Assembly: GCA_041687475.1 (NCBI GenBank) | Contig: JAWLBW010000115.1 | Span: 1 to 13,142, forward strand | Direction: 5' to 3' | Length of the DNA: 13,142 nt | Source: JAWLBW01 sp041687475 | Lineage (GTDB): Bacteria > J088 > JAWLBW01 | In this document: positions 1 to 6,891 of the stretch, piece after piece | How positions within the stretch are numbered: position 1 is the first letter of the stretch | How the letters are laid out: every line of letters begins with the position of its first letter | Notes under the pieces: model-generated | Database searches by the model: none | What the model was told of the DNA's origin: nothing | The model's input: the letters and a program-made list of their open reading frames with translations, nothing else | Made by a program: the position numbers and the translations under genes

Positions 1-402
1 CCGACACGATCCATCCTGAAAACGCTCGTACACTACTCCTGACGATTGCCGGCCGTGCCATCGACTCCTCTCATCGTACTTCGGGCGCAAAACCACAGCC
101 CTGTTCGGCAAGCGAAACGGACTCTCGCGACCTGACAGGGGCAACCGGGCACGAAAGGCGTCCGGGCATGGCTTGTCTCGGCCAGATTAGCAGAGCCCGA
201 CGTGATGGAGAAGAATGCAGGCCATTGTGTTACAGATAGTCGGTATGCGCGAAATCCAAGCTGTGGCGATCTTCTATCCGGCTATCCGGTCGTACGTCAC
301 CCACCCGCCTACCCCCCCGCCGGCAAGGATTCTTGGTGATGGCCGCATTTGCTACGATTCGAGAGGTCGGCGCAGGACGCCGTCTTTCCGGATTAGCACA
401 CA
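1..402. other. Left-edge region without a supported gene
   Basis: I see no convincing gene here. Plus-strand frame 3 stays open from the edge to about position 237, but its translation is rich in Cys, Arg and Ser and looks like no protein family. Frame 1 stops at 40-42 and could be the last dozen codons of a gene lying to the left. The minus strand shows nothing convincing. The only structure noted is a short tandem repeat at 274-289. No clear promoter or ribosome binding site precedes the gene starting at 403. Confidence 0.5.
274..289. repeat. Tandem 8-bp direct repeat (CTATCCGG x2)
   Basis: Two perfect, directly adjacent copies of CTATCCGG lie in the non-coding region before the first gene. 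This may be a simple slippage duplication. No function is evident. Confidence 0.5.
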
Positions 403-1203
403 ATGGTCGATCCTGTAAGCCTGATCAGACCCCTTCCGATTGGGGCACTATTTCTGGGCACGCTTCTCGTACTTCTGGTCTTTGCAGAACTGGGCTACCA
501 TGTCGGCCGATGGCGTGTAAAACGGAGTCGGTTCCCGGAAACGCCCCAGGCCGGGACGATTACCGGTGCCGCGTTGGGCTTGCTTGCCTTCATGCTTGCC
601 TTTACATTCGGACTTGCAGCCAACCGTTTCGACGCGCGTAAGCAGAACGTCATACGTGAGGCGAACGCCGTCGGCACGACCTTTTTGCGGGCAGACTACC
701 TTGCCGAGCCGTACCGTACCGAAGCCAGGGGGTTGCTGACCCGCTATGTCGAAGCCCGGCTCGACCCCCAACTCCGGACGCGTGCCACCTTCAGGGAACT
801 TCTCGTCATAACGCAAGGCATTCATGACGAGTTGTGGAAAGGGGCCGCCGAACTTGCCCGTGACAACCCACGCTCCGTCCCGCTCGGTCTGTACATATAT
901 TCGCTGAACGAGATGATCGATATGCACACTGAGCAGCTCTCCGTCGCAGTTTACTTTCACATCGCGCCGAGTATCTGGTACACCCTGTATTTCATCGCGT
1001 TCGTCGCCATGCTGCTACTTGGTATGAACGGGGGACTGAATGGAACGCGTGCCATCATGGCCAGTGTGTTGCTGGCGGTTACGCTGTCGGCGGTGTTTGT
1101 TCTGATCGCCGATCTCGACCAACCGGCACAGCGGTTCTTCAACGTCAGTCAGCAGGCGCTCGCCGACCTGCTGGAAAGCATGAAGGTGGCGCAGGGCCGA
1201 TAG
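403..1203 (+). CDS. DUF4239 / bestrophin-like integral membrane protein
   Basis: A 266-residue membrane protein that I place in the DUF4239 (bestrophin-like domain) family; no reaction or substrate is established for it. Two hydrophobic segments near the N-terminus (about 12-33 and 52-72) and two near the C-terminus (about 190-208 and 217-237) flank a hydrophilic middle. A family-like stretch sits around 48-95: a Gly/Ala-rich helix with AFTFGLAANRFD, followed by the conserved-looking REANAVGTTFLRADYL. The four-helix layout with a long central soluble part is typical of the family. The ATG at 403 is the likely start because an in-frame TAG lies three codons upstream (394-396), although no good Shine-Dalgarno sequence precedes it. 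The gene stands alone and converges on the ZIP-like gene with only 30 bp between the two stops. Chloride-channel activity should not be assumed from the bestrophin-like name. Confidence 0.8.
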   Translation: MVDPVSLIRPLPIGALFLGTLLVLLVFAELGYHVGRWRVKRSRFPETPQAGTITGAALGLLAFMLAFTFGLAANRFDARKQNVIREANAVGTTFLRADYLAEPYRTEARGLLTRYVEARLDPQLRTRATFRELLVITQGIHDELWKGAAELARDNPRSVPLGLYIYSLNEMIDMHTEQLSVAVYFHIAPSIWYTLYFIAFVAMLLLGMNGGLNGTRAIMASVLLAVTLSAVFVLIADLDQPAQRFFNVSQQALADLLESMKVAQGR

Positions 1204-1233
1204 CCGCCGTGAATTCGAATACGTTTTCAGGCA

Positions 1234-1968
1234 TCACGTCGCGAGTAATAACAGGGCGTAACCGATGGCGCCGAGGCTGAATGCTACGAAGTTGCGCTCT
1301 TCCGCGCCGGGCACCTCTTCCTTGAGCGTGTTCAGAATGATGCCGCCCGCCAGAAATGCCGTAAGGGCGGCCACGCCCCATGCCGAAACGGCCTGCGTCG
1401 CTCCCAGGAGGACACCGGTTGCCGTGATGAGCGCGAGGCCCCAACGTGTCACGCGCGAATACCGGCGTGGGTGCAGTCGTCGCAGACCTGCGTCGGAAAC
1501 AAGAAGGTGCAGGCTCATGGCTATGAGAAAGAGAACGGCGCCCGGGCCGTTCTGAAACCTTTCGACCACCAGATACCCGATGAGGCCGCTGTAAACACCG
1601 AAGACCAGCGCGTGCAGGCTGTAGACGGCGAGCGGTATCGTCGACCTGTTTTCATGGTTTTCCATGACGGTCTCATGGTGCGGCGATACCAGCTGTTCGG
1701 CAAGCATGAAGACGAGAATGCCAAGCAGCGCCAGCACCGAAGTCTTTCCTTCGAAGGCAATGGGGCCGCCGACGGCCAGCACGTACCGCTGTTCGGCGAG
1801 TTGGGGCAGCAGGTCGACGAATACATAGGCAACGCCCACGCCTCCTGCGAGGGAGAGGGCGACACCGCGCGCCCGCTCGGGCAGTCGACGCAGTCTGCCT
1901 ACCAGCAGGGGAATGGCCGGTAGCACGATAAGGCTGAGCAAGGCAGCCGTCAGCGGGGCGACACGCAC
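1234..1968 (-). CDS. ZIP-family-like integral membrane protein
   Basis: A 244-residue, mostly hydrophobic protein with about seven or eight membrane segments and the layout of ZIP (zinc/iron permease) proteins. ZIP-like features are the Gly-rich helix with ALSLAGGVGVAYVFVDLLPQL (about 38-58) and a His-containing loop (HHET at 97-100, plus HEN) between helices three and four. There is also a helix with H119, the segment MSLHLLVSDAG (H154, D159), and the C-terminal AFLAGGIILNTLKEEVP pattern (about 204-220). The metal-binding motifs of classical ZIPs (HNxxDG in helix four, HExPHE in helix five) are only partly preserved, so transport of zinc or another metal is uncertain. The start is GTG, preceded by a good GAGGAGAA ribosome binding site. 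It lies 25 bp downstream of the MscS gene on the same strand, so the two are probably co-transcribed. Confidence 0.7.
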   Translation of the reverse strand: MRVAPLTAALLSLIVLPAIPLLVGRLRRLPERARGVALSLAGGVGVAYVFVDLLPQLAEQRYVLAVGGPIAFEGKTSVLALLGILVFMLAEQLVSPHHETVMENHENRSTIPLAVYSLHALVFGVYSGLIGYLVVERFQNGPGAVLFLIAMSLHLLVSDAGLRRLHPRRYSRVTRWGLALITATGVLLGATQAVSAWGVAALTAFLAGGIILNTLKEEVPGAEERNFVAFSLGAIGYALLLLAT

Positions 1969-1993
1969 GTTTCGTTTCTCCTCGGCGCTACCC

Positions 1994-2866
1994 TCATGGT
2001 ACTCGCCCTTCCATGCTCAGCGCCTCGCGTTCATTCGACTCGAGCCACGTCGTAACCGGACCCTCGATGGCTCCGGGGTGCTCGCGCATGATAGCGGCCA
2101 GGAGGCGGCCGGCCTCGTTCCGTAAGGCGAGAAAGTCTTCGCGGCGACACCAGAGCCACAGCTGCCACGTCAGACGCCGACCGCTCAATCGTTCGAAGGT
2201 GAAGCGCGGTTCAGGTTCGGCGAGTACGTGGGGCAGCCTCGCTACCTCGGCTACCAGTTGCTTGTCCAATGCTTCAATATCGGTTTCGGGGCTGATGTCC
2301 ATGCGTATGACAACCGCCGCCTTTTCCTGACGGCTGTAATTCGTGACGCGCCCCTCCAGAAGTATCTGATTGTCGAGGCTTACCCGTCGTCCGTCGAAGG
2401 TACGCAGGGTGGTGCCAAGGAGTCCGATGTCGATGACTTCGCCGGCAACGGTGTCGGGCCGATTCAAGGTGCCGAGGCTGATGACCTCGTGCAGTACGAA
2501 CGGTTTCTCGGCAAGAATGATGAGGCCGCTGATCACACTCGACAGCGAGTCGCGGGCGGCGAAGACGACGAGTATCAGCAGAATGAGTACGCCTGCATAA
2601 ACGACGTCGAGTATGAGCCCGAGCGATCGAAGGGCCGAGACGAGAAAGAAGAAAAAGATCGCGTAGGCACCGAACCTGGCAATGAGAAAACGCGCCTGCG
2701 GTCCGGCGCGTGCGAGTATCCGCCTGAGAAGTCGCGCCGTCAGGTGTGCAAGCAGCAGGCCGGCAAGTACTTTCAAGCCGGCCTCGAGATAGGCAACAAG
2801 TGGCTGCGGTTCAAAGAGCCGTGAAGTACGTCGTGTCAGTTCCTCTAGCGGATCCTGGCTGGCCAT
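1994..2866 (-). CDS. MscS-family mechanosensitive ion channel
   Basis: A 290-residue small-conductance mechanosensitive channel, expected to sit in the inner membrane and release solutes under hypo-osmotic tension. Three hydrophobic segments (about 25-45, 62-82 and 88-121) match the MscS TM1-TM3 core. The third is the Ala/Gly-containing pore helix, reading into SLSSVISGLIILAEKPF. It is followed by the beta domain, with GEVIDIGLLGTTLRTFDGR (about 142-160) and the VTNYSR turn (174-179). The usual IPN triplet of this domain reads LDN here. The C-terminal alpha-beta domain (about 180-280) contains the expected strand alternation and ends soon after. The length is close to the 286 residues of E. 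coli MscS. A candidate promoter lies about 40 bp upstream. The gene leads an apparent two-gene operon with the ZIP-like gene and diverges from the DUF748-like gene at 3146. Confidence 0.88.
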   Translation of the reverse strand: MASQDPLEELTRRTSRLFEPQPLVAYLEAGLKVLAGLLLAHLTARLLRRILARAGPQARFLIARFGAYAIFFFFLVSALRSLGLILDVVYAGVLILLILVVFAARDSLSSVISGLIILAEKPFVLHEVISLGTLNRPDTVAGEVIDIGLLGTTLRTFDGRRVSLDNQILLEGRVTNYSRQEKAAVVIRMDISPETDIEALDKQLVAEVARLPHVLAEPEPRFTFERLSGRRLTWQLWLWCRREDFLALRNEAGRLLAAIMREHPGAIEGPVTTWLESNEREALSMEGRVP

Positions 2867-2904
2867 GCTGTGCCGTTCTGTTGTAACTCAGCGTCTTCCC
2901 TTTG

Positions 2905-2932
2905 ATTATTCACGTCGGTTTGCCCGGCACAA
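2905..2932 (-). promoter_or_regulatory. Candidate sigma-70-type promoter for the MscS gene
   Basis: Read on the minus strand, an AATAAT -10 box (2905-2910, five of six to consensus) lies 16 bp from a weak TTGTGC -35 box (2927-2932). This would give a 5' leader of roughly 30 bases before the ATG at 2866. The -35 box overlaps one copy of a 9-bp direct repeat. The call rests on base matches only. Confidence 0.35.
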
Positions 2933-2955
2933 GAAGCAGTGGTCGCCACAAGAAG
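2928..2955. repeat. Spaced 9-bp direct repeat (CACAAGAAG x2)
   Basis: CACAAGAAG occurs at 2928-2936 and again at 2947-2955, a 19-bp period or close to two helical turns. It lies in the divergent region between the MscS gene and the DUF748-like gene. The promoter-proximal copy overlaps the candidate -35 box, the arrangement expected of an activator or response-regulator site. The function is inferred. Confidence 0.4.
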
Positions 2956-3145
2956 GCAAGTCAGAAAGGTTCACTGTTTTCGTGAACTCATAAGGTTTCC
3001 CGGTGGCATGCTGCCGGTGCGTTGGGCGCTGTTTTCGCGTTCGCTGGAAGGAGTTTCGGGGGCCCCGGTCATTCCACAGCCTGCGAGAGAATGCTCTCCG
3101 GGGCGCGGTTCCATACTGCTAGGCTGAGAGAAAACGGAGGCGAGC

Positions 3146-4195
3146 ATGTTTTCCCGATCCTTGCGCCGCCTGGCCAATCAGGTTCTCGATGAGATTCCCG
3201 GCTACGACGGATACCTTGGGAGTCTCGAGATTCGGCCTTTGCGTGGCGAATACACGTTGCGCGACGCGTATCTGCAGAAGGCGGGCGTCGAGAACGCGCC
3301 TCCGTTCCTGCAGGTGCAACGGGCAGGGGCGCACATCGCGGGAAGGGCCTTGCGTCGCCGTATGCTGGCCTTGCGTGTCTACGTCGACCGTCCGCGCATC
3401 AATCTCATTGCCGCCCGTGGTGCCGATCGCAGCCAGCTCGGCATCGACCCCTCCTGGCCGAAGCGCCTGAAAACCCTGTTTCCCGTTCGGATCGACAGTC
3501 TCCGTATCAACGATGCCTCGCTGCACGTTTCCATTCCCGACGCTCAACCGCCGGTCGACCTGCAGGTCGACGACATCCGTATCACCGGACAGAATCTGAC
3601 CAACCGTGAACATTTACGTGAACAGAATTTCGCTACCTGGAACATGACTGGGCGATTCATGGGCGAGGGACGGGTAACGGCTGAGGTTCACAGCAACCTT
3701 CAACTCGACGCCCCTGCCTTCCGTCTGCAGAGCGAAATTCGAGATCTGCCGTTGACGACCCTGAACGACTTCCTGCATGCCTATGCCAATCTGCACGTGC
3801 ACGACGGCGTATTTTCGGCCGACGCCGACATTACTCTGCAAAACCGCATGGTCGGGGGGATGGTTGAGGCTTTCTATACCGATCTCAGAGTCTCGCGCTG
3901 GAATGAGGGACGTAACTGGAGTCTCTTCAAGCGCCTGCGCCACGGCATGTTTTCACGCGGCATGGATGTGCTCGAGAACCGTGACCGGACGCTGGCCGTT
4001 CGCATTCCCGTTCAGGGCAGCCTGGGCGACCTGAGCATTGACCTGCCGACCGCCGTTGCCAGCGTCCTGAAGAATGCGTTTCTCCAGGCGCTCGAACCGG
4101 GTATCGGGCACGCCGCCTCTCGCTCTCGCAAGCCCTGGGTTGCAACTCGAACAGGCGCAGCCGAAGAGGCTGCCAGGGGTGAGGGGCCTTCTTGA
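3146..4195 (+). CDS. Stand-alone DUF748/AsmA-like protein without a membrane anchor
   Basis: A 349-residue protein with the beta-strand-rich pattern of DUF748, a family related to AsmA and other bridge-like envelope proteins. Alternating hydrophobic residues run through most of the chain. It is clearly paralogous to the C-terminal two-thirds of the next gene. Shared landmarks are LDEIPGYDGYLGSLEI (14-29), LTNREHLRE (151-159), IRDLPLTTLNDFL (198-210) and LKNAFLQALEPG (308-319). It has no signal peptide or transmembrane helix, only a short basic, possibly amphipathic N-terminus (MFSRSLRRLANQVL). An in-frame TGA at 3125-3127 rules out a longer start, and GGAGG at 3136-3140 sits five bases before the ATG. 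A Lys/Arg- and Ala-rich tail after about residue 322 is absent from the paralogue. The stop overlaps the start of the next gene by one base, so the two should be co-translated. Its location in the cell is unclear. Confidence 0.75.
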   Translation: MFSRSLRRLANQVLDEIPGYDGYLGSLEIRPLRGEYTLRDAYLQKAGVENAPPFLQVQRAGAHIAGRALRRRMLALRVYVDRPRINLIAARGADRSQLGIDPSWPKRLKTLFPVRIDSLRINDASLHVSIPDAQPPVDLQVDDIRITGQNLTNREHLREQNFATWNMTGRFMGEGRVTAEVHSNLQLDAPAFRLQSEIRDLPLTTLNDFLHAYANLHVHDGVFSADADITLQNRMVGGMVEAFYTDLRVSRWNEGRNWSLFKRLRHGMFSRGMDVLENRDRTLAVRIPVQGSLGDLSIDLPTAVASVLKNAFLQALEPGIGHAASRSRKPWVATRTGAAEEAARGEGPS

Positions 4196-5829
4196 TGCGG
4201 CAAGCAGGAGAAAACCGGCTGTGGGCGGCCGTGAGCGGCTCGGGCGGTCTGCTATCACTGGGCATCTTTGTCCTTGTCCTTGGCGCCTATGTCATTGCCA
4301 GAGCGTTTCTTGTACCCGAAACCGTACTTTCACGGCTCGGGGTGCTCCTGCTGCTCATCGCTCTCGTGCAGGTCGTGCAGGGCGTCGGATACCGTCGTTT
4401 CTACGGTATCGCGGCCCATTTCACGCTGGCGCTGGTCTACGCCGGAGTCGCGGGTTTGCTTCTCTTCTTTCCGGAGGCTCTTCTCGTGGCTGTTACCCTG
4501 GTGATCGGCTACGCGCTCATCGCAGCCGGACTCGTGCGCGTGGCCGCAGGCGCATTGACGCGCGGTTTGCCGGGCCGGTTTCTTTACTTGGCGGGTGGCC
4601 TTCTATCGGGAGTCGTCGGTGTCATGCTGCTGCTCGGATGGCCGTCTCCCTCGTTCGGCATGGTGCGCATGCTCATCGGGGTTGAACTGGTCGGTGTCGG
4701 CATCATGACCATGCTTCTTGCGCTCAGGGTTCGCCGTGCGGCTCCTCTTATGCGCAGTAGGCGTGACCGAACCTGGGTACGTATGGTCAAGGTCGCGACT
4801 GCGCTTGTTGCGGCACTGGTCTTTCTCGTAGGGGTGCGGCTCTCGCTGCCCATGCTTTTTCACCGCTACGCAGTAACGGTTTTCAACGAGCTGCCCGGCT
4901 ATCGGGCGGCGATCGGACCCATCGAGCTGCACCTGCTCGACGGCGCATTCACCATACAAGGCATCGACATAACTTCCGTCGCCGACGGCGAGAGGGGAAA
5001 CGCCTTTTCGGTTGAGCATATGGTGGTTGCGCTCGACCTTCCCCCAGTGCTTGAGGGCGAGCTCATCGGTAGCATCGCTCTGTTTGATGCCGTTATCCGC
5101 CTGGTCGAAATACCGGCCGTCGATGCCGAAGAGCGAGCCGGATTCGACGAAGTGCTTGCGAGGGTTAAAAGGCTGGCTCCGTTTCATATCGACCGCCTCG
5201 ATATGAAGAACGCAACGGTGTTTATTGCCGACGTCACGGGAAAGGGCAAACTCGACGCCACGATTGAAGACCTCGATGTGGTCGGTCGAAACATGACCAA
5301 CCGGGCCGCAATGCGTGAGACGCGAGAGGCGAGTTATGTTTTTGACGGCAGCTTCATGGGGGCGCCCATTGAAGGCGAGCTCACGAGCAACCTGTTACGC
5401 GATGTCCCGGTGCTTCACCTGAAAGCCGAGGTGCGCGACTTACCCCTGACCCGCTTGAATCCCTTTCTGAAAGCCGAATACAAACTCAAGGCCGAGCGGG
5501 GCATACTGACCGCCTATGCCGAGGTCACCGTCGAGGGAGTGGCCTTGCATGGTTATGCGAAATCATTCATCAGGGATTTGAAGGTCTCGGTCTGGCCGCC
5601 GCCGAAGGAAGAAAAACGTGTTGTCAAAAAGGTGTTGCGCGGCATCAAAGAGGGCCTTGGTAGAGTCGGGACCGACATCGCGGGCGGAAGAGAGGGGGTA
5701 ATCGCCACCGAAGTGCCGATTCGCGGCGAACTCGGCGGGGCGGAACTGGGCCTGACATCGGCTGTGGGCGACGCGTTACGCAACGCGTTCACCGGCTCAC
5801 TCGAGCCGGGGTTCAAGAGCGACGAGTAA
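4195..5829 (+). CDS. HdeD-like membrane domain fused to a DUF748/AsmA-like domain
   Basis: A 544-residue, two-part protein. Residues 1 to about 185 form an HdeD/DUF308-like bundle with six hydrophobic segments (about 18-39, 45-65, 73-93, 95-115, 129-149 and 157-179). A basic linker leads to a seventh helix (about 198-219), which would place the rest of the chain in the periplasm. Residues from about 227 on are a DUF748-like domain homologous to the preceding gene, with VFNELPGYRAAIGPIEL, MTNRAAMRE, VRDLPLTRLNPFL and LRNAFTGSLEPGF. I chose the ATG at 4195 because it forms TGATG with the stop of the upstream gene and has AGGGGTGAGGGG at 4175-4186; a TTG codon directly before it is also in frame. 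HdeD proteins are linked to acid resistance in E. coli and DUF748/AsmA proteins to envelope assembly or lipid transfer. The combined function is unknown. Confidence 0.8.
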   Translation: MRQAGENRLWAAVSGSGGLLSLGIFVLVLGAYVIARAFLVPETVLSRLGVLLLLIALVQVVQGVGYRRFYGIAAHFTLALVYAGVAGLLLFFPEALLVAVTLVIGYALIAAGLVRVAAGALTRGLPGRFLYLAGGLLSGVVGVMLLLGWPSPSFGMVRMLIGVELVGVGIMTMLLALRVRRAAPLMRSRRDRTWVRMVKVATALVAALVFLVGVRLSLPMLFHRYAVTVFNELPGYRAAIGPIELHLLDGAFTIQGIDITSVADGERGNAFSVEHMVVALDLPPVLEGELIGSIALFDAVIRLVEIPAVDAEERAGFDEVLARVKRLAPFHIDRLDMKNATVFIADVTGKGKLDATIEDLDVVGRNMTNRAAMRETREASYVFDGSFMGAPIEGELTSNLLRDVPVLHLKAEVRDLPLTRLNPFLKAEYKLKAERGILTAYAEVTVEGVALHGYAKSFIRDLKVSVWPPPKEEKRVVKKVLRGIKEGLGRVGTDIAGGREGVIATEVPIRGELGGAELGLTSAVGDALRNAFTGSLEPGFKSDE

Positions 5830-5969
5830 GGGCCTGAATAACGCATACCGGTGGAAGGGGCCGCTACGGTGGCGGTTCACCCAGTTCACCCAGGCCCGCG
5901 CTGTGGGCTTCAGTCTCGCATCACCCCCGCAACACCCCCAACAACTCAAAGATAACTGAGATCACTCTG
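5830..5969. other. Convergent intergenic region with a tandem repeat
   Basis: This 140-bp stretch separates two convergent genes. It holds a perfect tandem 9-bp repeat, GTTCACCCA twice, at 5875-5892. A 7-bp complementary pair, GGGCCTG (5830-5836) and CAGGCCC (5891-5897), has a loop too long for a classic terminator. No hairpin followed by a T-run is visible for either gene. Confidence 0.4.
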
Positions 5970-6515
5970 TCAGGCGTGCCGGAGCGCGCGGGTCTCATGG
6001 CGAATGCCCAGTGCCAACAGCATGTAGGTAATGCCGTTCATCAACATCTCTATGCCGATGATGAAGCCGATGACCCACAGCGCCGTCGTGGGCAGGCCGG
6101 TAAGAATCATGAGGCCGGCGATGATGGAGACGACTCCGCCGAGCATGATCCAGGTACCGTTTGCCACGCGGCGCACGTGATTCCCCACGTAAAGACGCAG
6201 CGCACCGACGACGATGAAGGCAAAGCCCACGATGACGGTGAGCCCGATGCTCGCCGCGAGGGGACGACTGAGAAAGGCGACTCCGGCGAGTCCGTAGAGA
6301 ATGCCGACAAGCAGGTGAGAGCCGTGATCGGGCCCGCGAAATGCGGCAAAGAGCTGGACGATGGCGGCGGCCAGGAGGAGTATGCCAAGGAAAGCCATGC
6401 CGGCGGCCGTGGCTGCAACCACGTTCGCGATGATGATGAGACCGAAGAGAGCGGTCAGAATGCCGAGGGCGAGAAGCCACCCCCAGGAGGCCGAGGACGT
6501 TCGTTGATCAAGCAT
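5970..6515 (-). CDS. HdeD-family (DUF308) membrane protein
   Basis: A 181-residue inner-membrane protein with six hydrophobic segments, paired as in HdeD/DUF308 proteins. The first is WGWLLALGILTALFGLIII near the N-terminus and the last is the WVIGFIIGIEMLMNGITYML segment close to the C-terminus. That final helix pattern (GIEMLMNGI) is characteristic of the family, as is the length of about 180-190 residues. E. coli HdeD contributes to acid resistance at high cell density; a similar protective role here is inferred, and no biochemical activity is known to me. I chose the ATG at 6515 over an upstream in-frame ATG at 6539 because GGAGG lies five bases before it. It is convergent with the HdeD-DUF748 fusion gene, whose N-terminal domain belongs to the same family. 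Confidence 0.85.
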   Translation of the reverse strand: MLDQRTSSASWGWLLALGILTALFGLIIIANVVAATAAGMAFLGILLLAAAIVQLFAAFRGPDHGSHLLVGILYGLAGVAFLSRPLAASIGLTVIVGFAFIVVGALRLYVGNHVRRVANGTWIMLGGVVSIIAGLMILTGLPTTALWVIGFIIGIEMLMNGITYMLLALGIRHETRALRHA

Positions 6516-6520
6516 GGATA

Positions 6521-6525
6521 CCTCC
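6521..6525 (-). promoter_or_regulatory. Ribosome binding site that decides the HdeD start
   Basis: On the minus strand this is GGAGG, five bases before the ATG at 6515. It favours that start over the ATG eight codons upstream, which would place the Shine-Dalgarno sequence inside the coding region. Confidence 0.7.
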
Positions 6526-6879
6526 AATCTTTGGTGCACTGCGATGACTCAGTTTATTCCGGAACGTCGCGACTGGGGGGAATAATCGGTAATTCGGATA
6601 CCCCGATACGGCTAGGCGTATACTGCGAGTCAACCTTCATGAGGTAGGGCCGGCGCTTTCTGCTGAGCCGAGACCGCACCATGTGACGCGGCACCGAAGT
6701 TTCCTCGCCCGGTTTCAGTCGGCATATCCGCTTGTCCCGGAACGTGCGACCGGCGGCCGGAAGAAGCATTTTTCAATCAAGAGCAGCTCGGTTGCAAGCG
6801 TTTCGGAAACTGCAGAGACGGCAACCCTATGGTGTTGTCGGATGTCGCCGACGAAGCCAGATTCATGACAGAGTCAAAA

Positions 6880-6887
6880 AGGGGGAA
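6880..6887 (+). promoter_or_regulatory. Ribosome binding site that decides the outer-membrane protein start
   Basis: AGGGGGAA lies four bases before the ATG at 6892. It selects this start over in-frame ATGs at 6829 and 6865, and the resulting protein begins directly with a signal peptide. Confidence 0.7.
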
Positions 6888-6891
6888 GCCG

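Larger units (their letters stand above)
6516..6891. other. Divergent intergenic region between the HdeD and outer-membrane protein genes
   Basis: No gene is supported in this 376-bp region. It must hold the promoters of two divergent genes. A TATACT box on the plus strand at 6619-6624 is five of six to the -10 consensus but has no matching -35 box. A perfect 5-bp inverted repeat, GTTTC-G-GAAAC, lies at 6800-6810. The short open frames here have unprotein-like translations. Confidence 0.4.

Noticed and set aside
1..237. Open plus-strand frame entering from the left edge
   Set aside because: The composition is unlike protein, with many Cys, Arg and Ser and no hydrophobic pattern. About 78 open codons are expected by chance in GC-rich DNA.
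448..960. Minus-strand 170-codon open frame opposite the DUF4239 gene
   Set aside because: The plus-strand frame has four hydrophobic helices and family motifs; this one has no coherent features.
2228..2824. Plus-strand 198-codon open frame opposite the MscS gene
   Set aside because: It is highly charged with no domain, while the minus strand encodes a standard MscS channel.
2969..2987. Inverted repeat GTTCAC / GTGAAC near the DUF748-like gene
   Set aside because: The arms are only 6 bp with a 7-bp loop and no promoter elements nearby. This is within what chance would give.
5830..5969. Rho-independent terminator between the two convergent genes
   Set aside because: Only short GC complementarities with long loops were found, and no T-run follows on either strand.
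5976..6647. Plus-strand 223-codon open frame opposite the HdeD gene
   Set aside because: Its translation is Asp/Glu/Gly/His-rich with no hydrophobic core, and it is the exact antisense of a clear HdeD-family gene with a good ribosome binding site. It is a GC-bias shadow.
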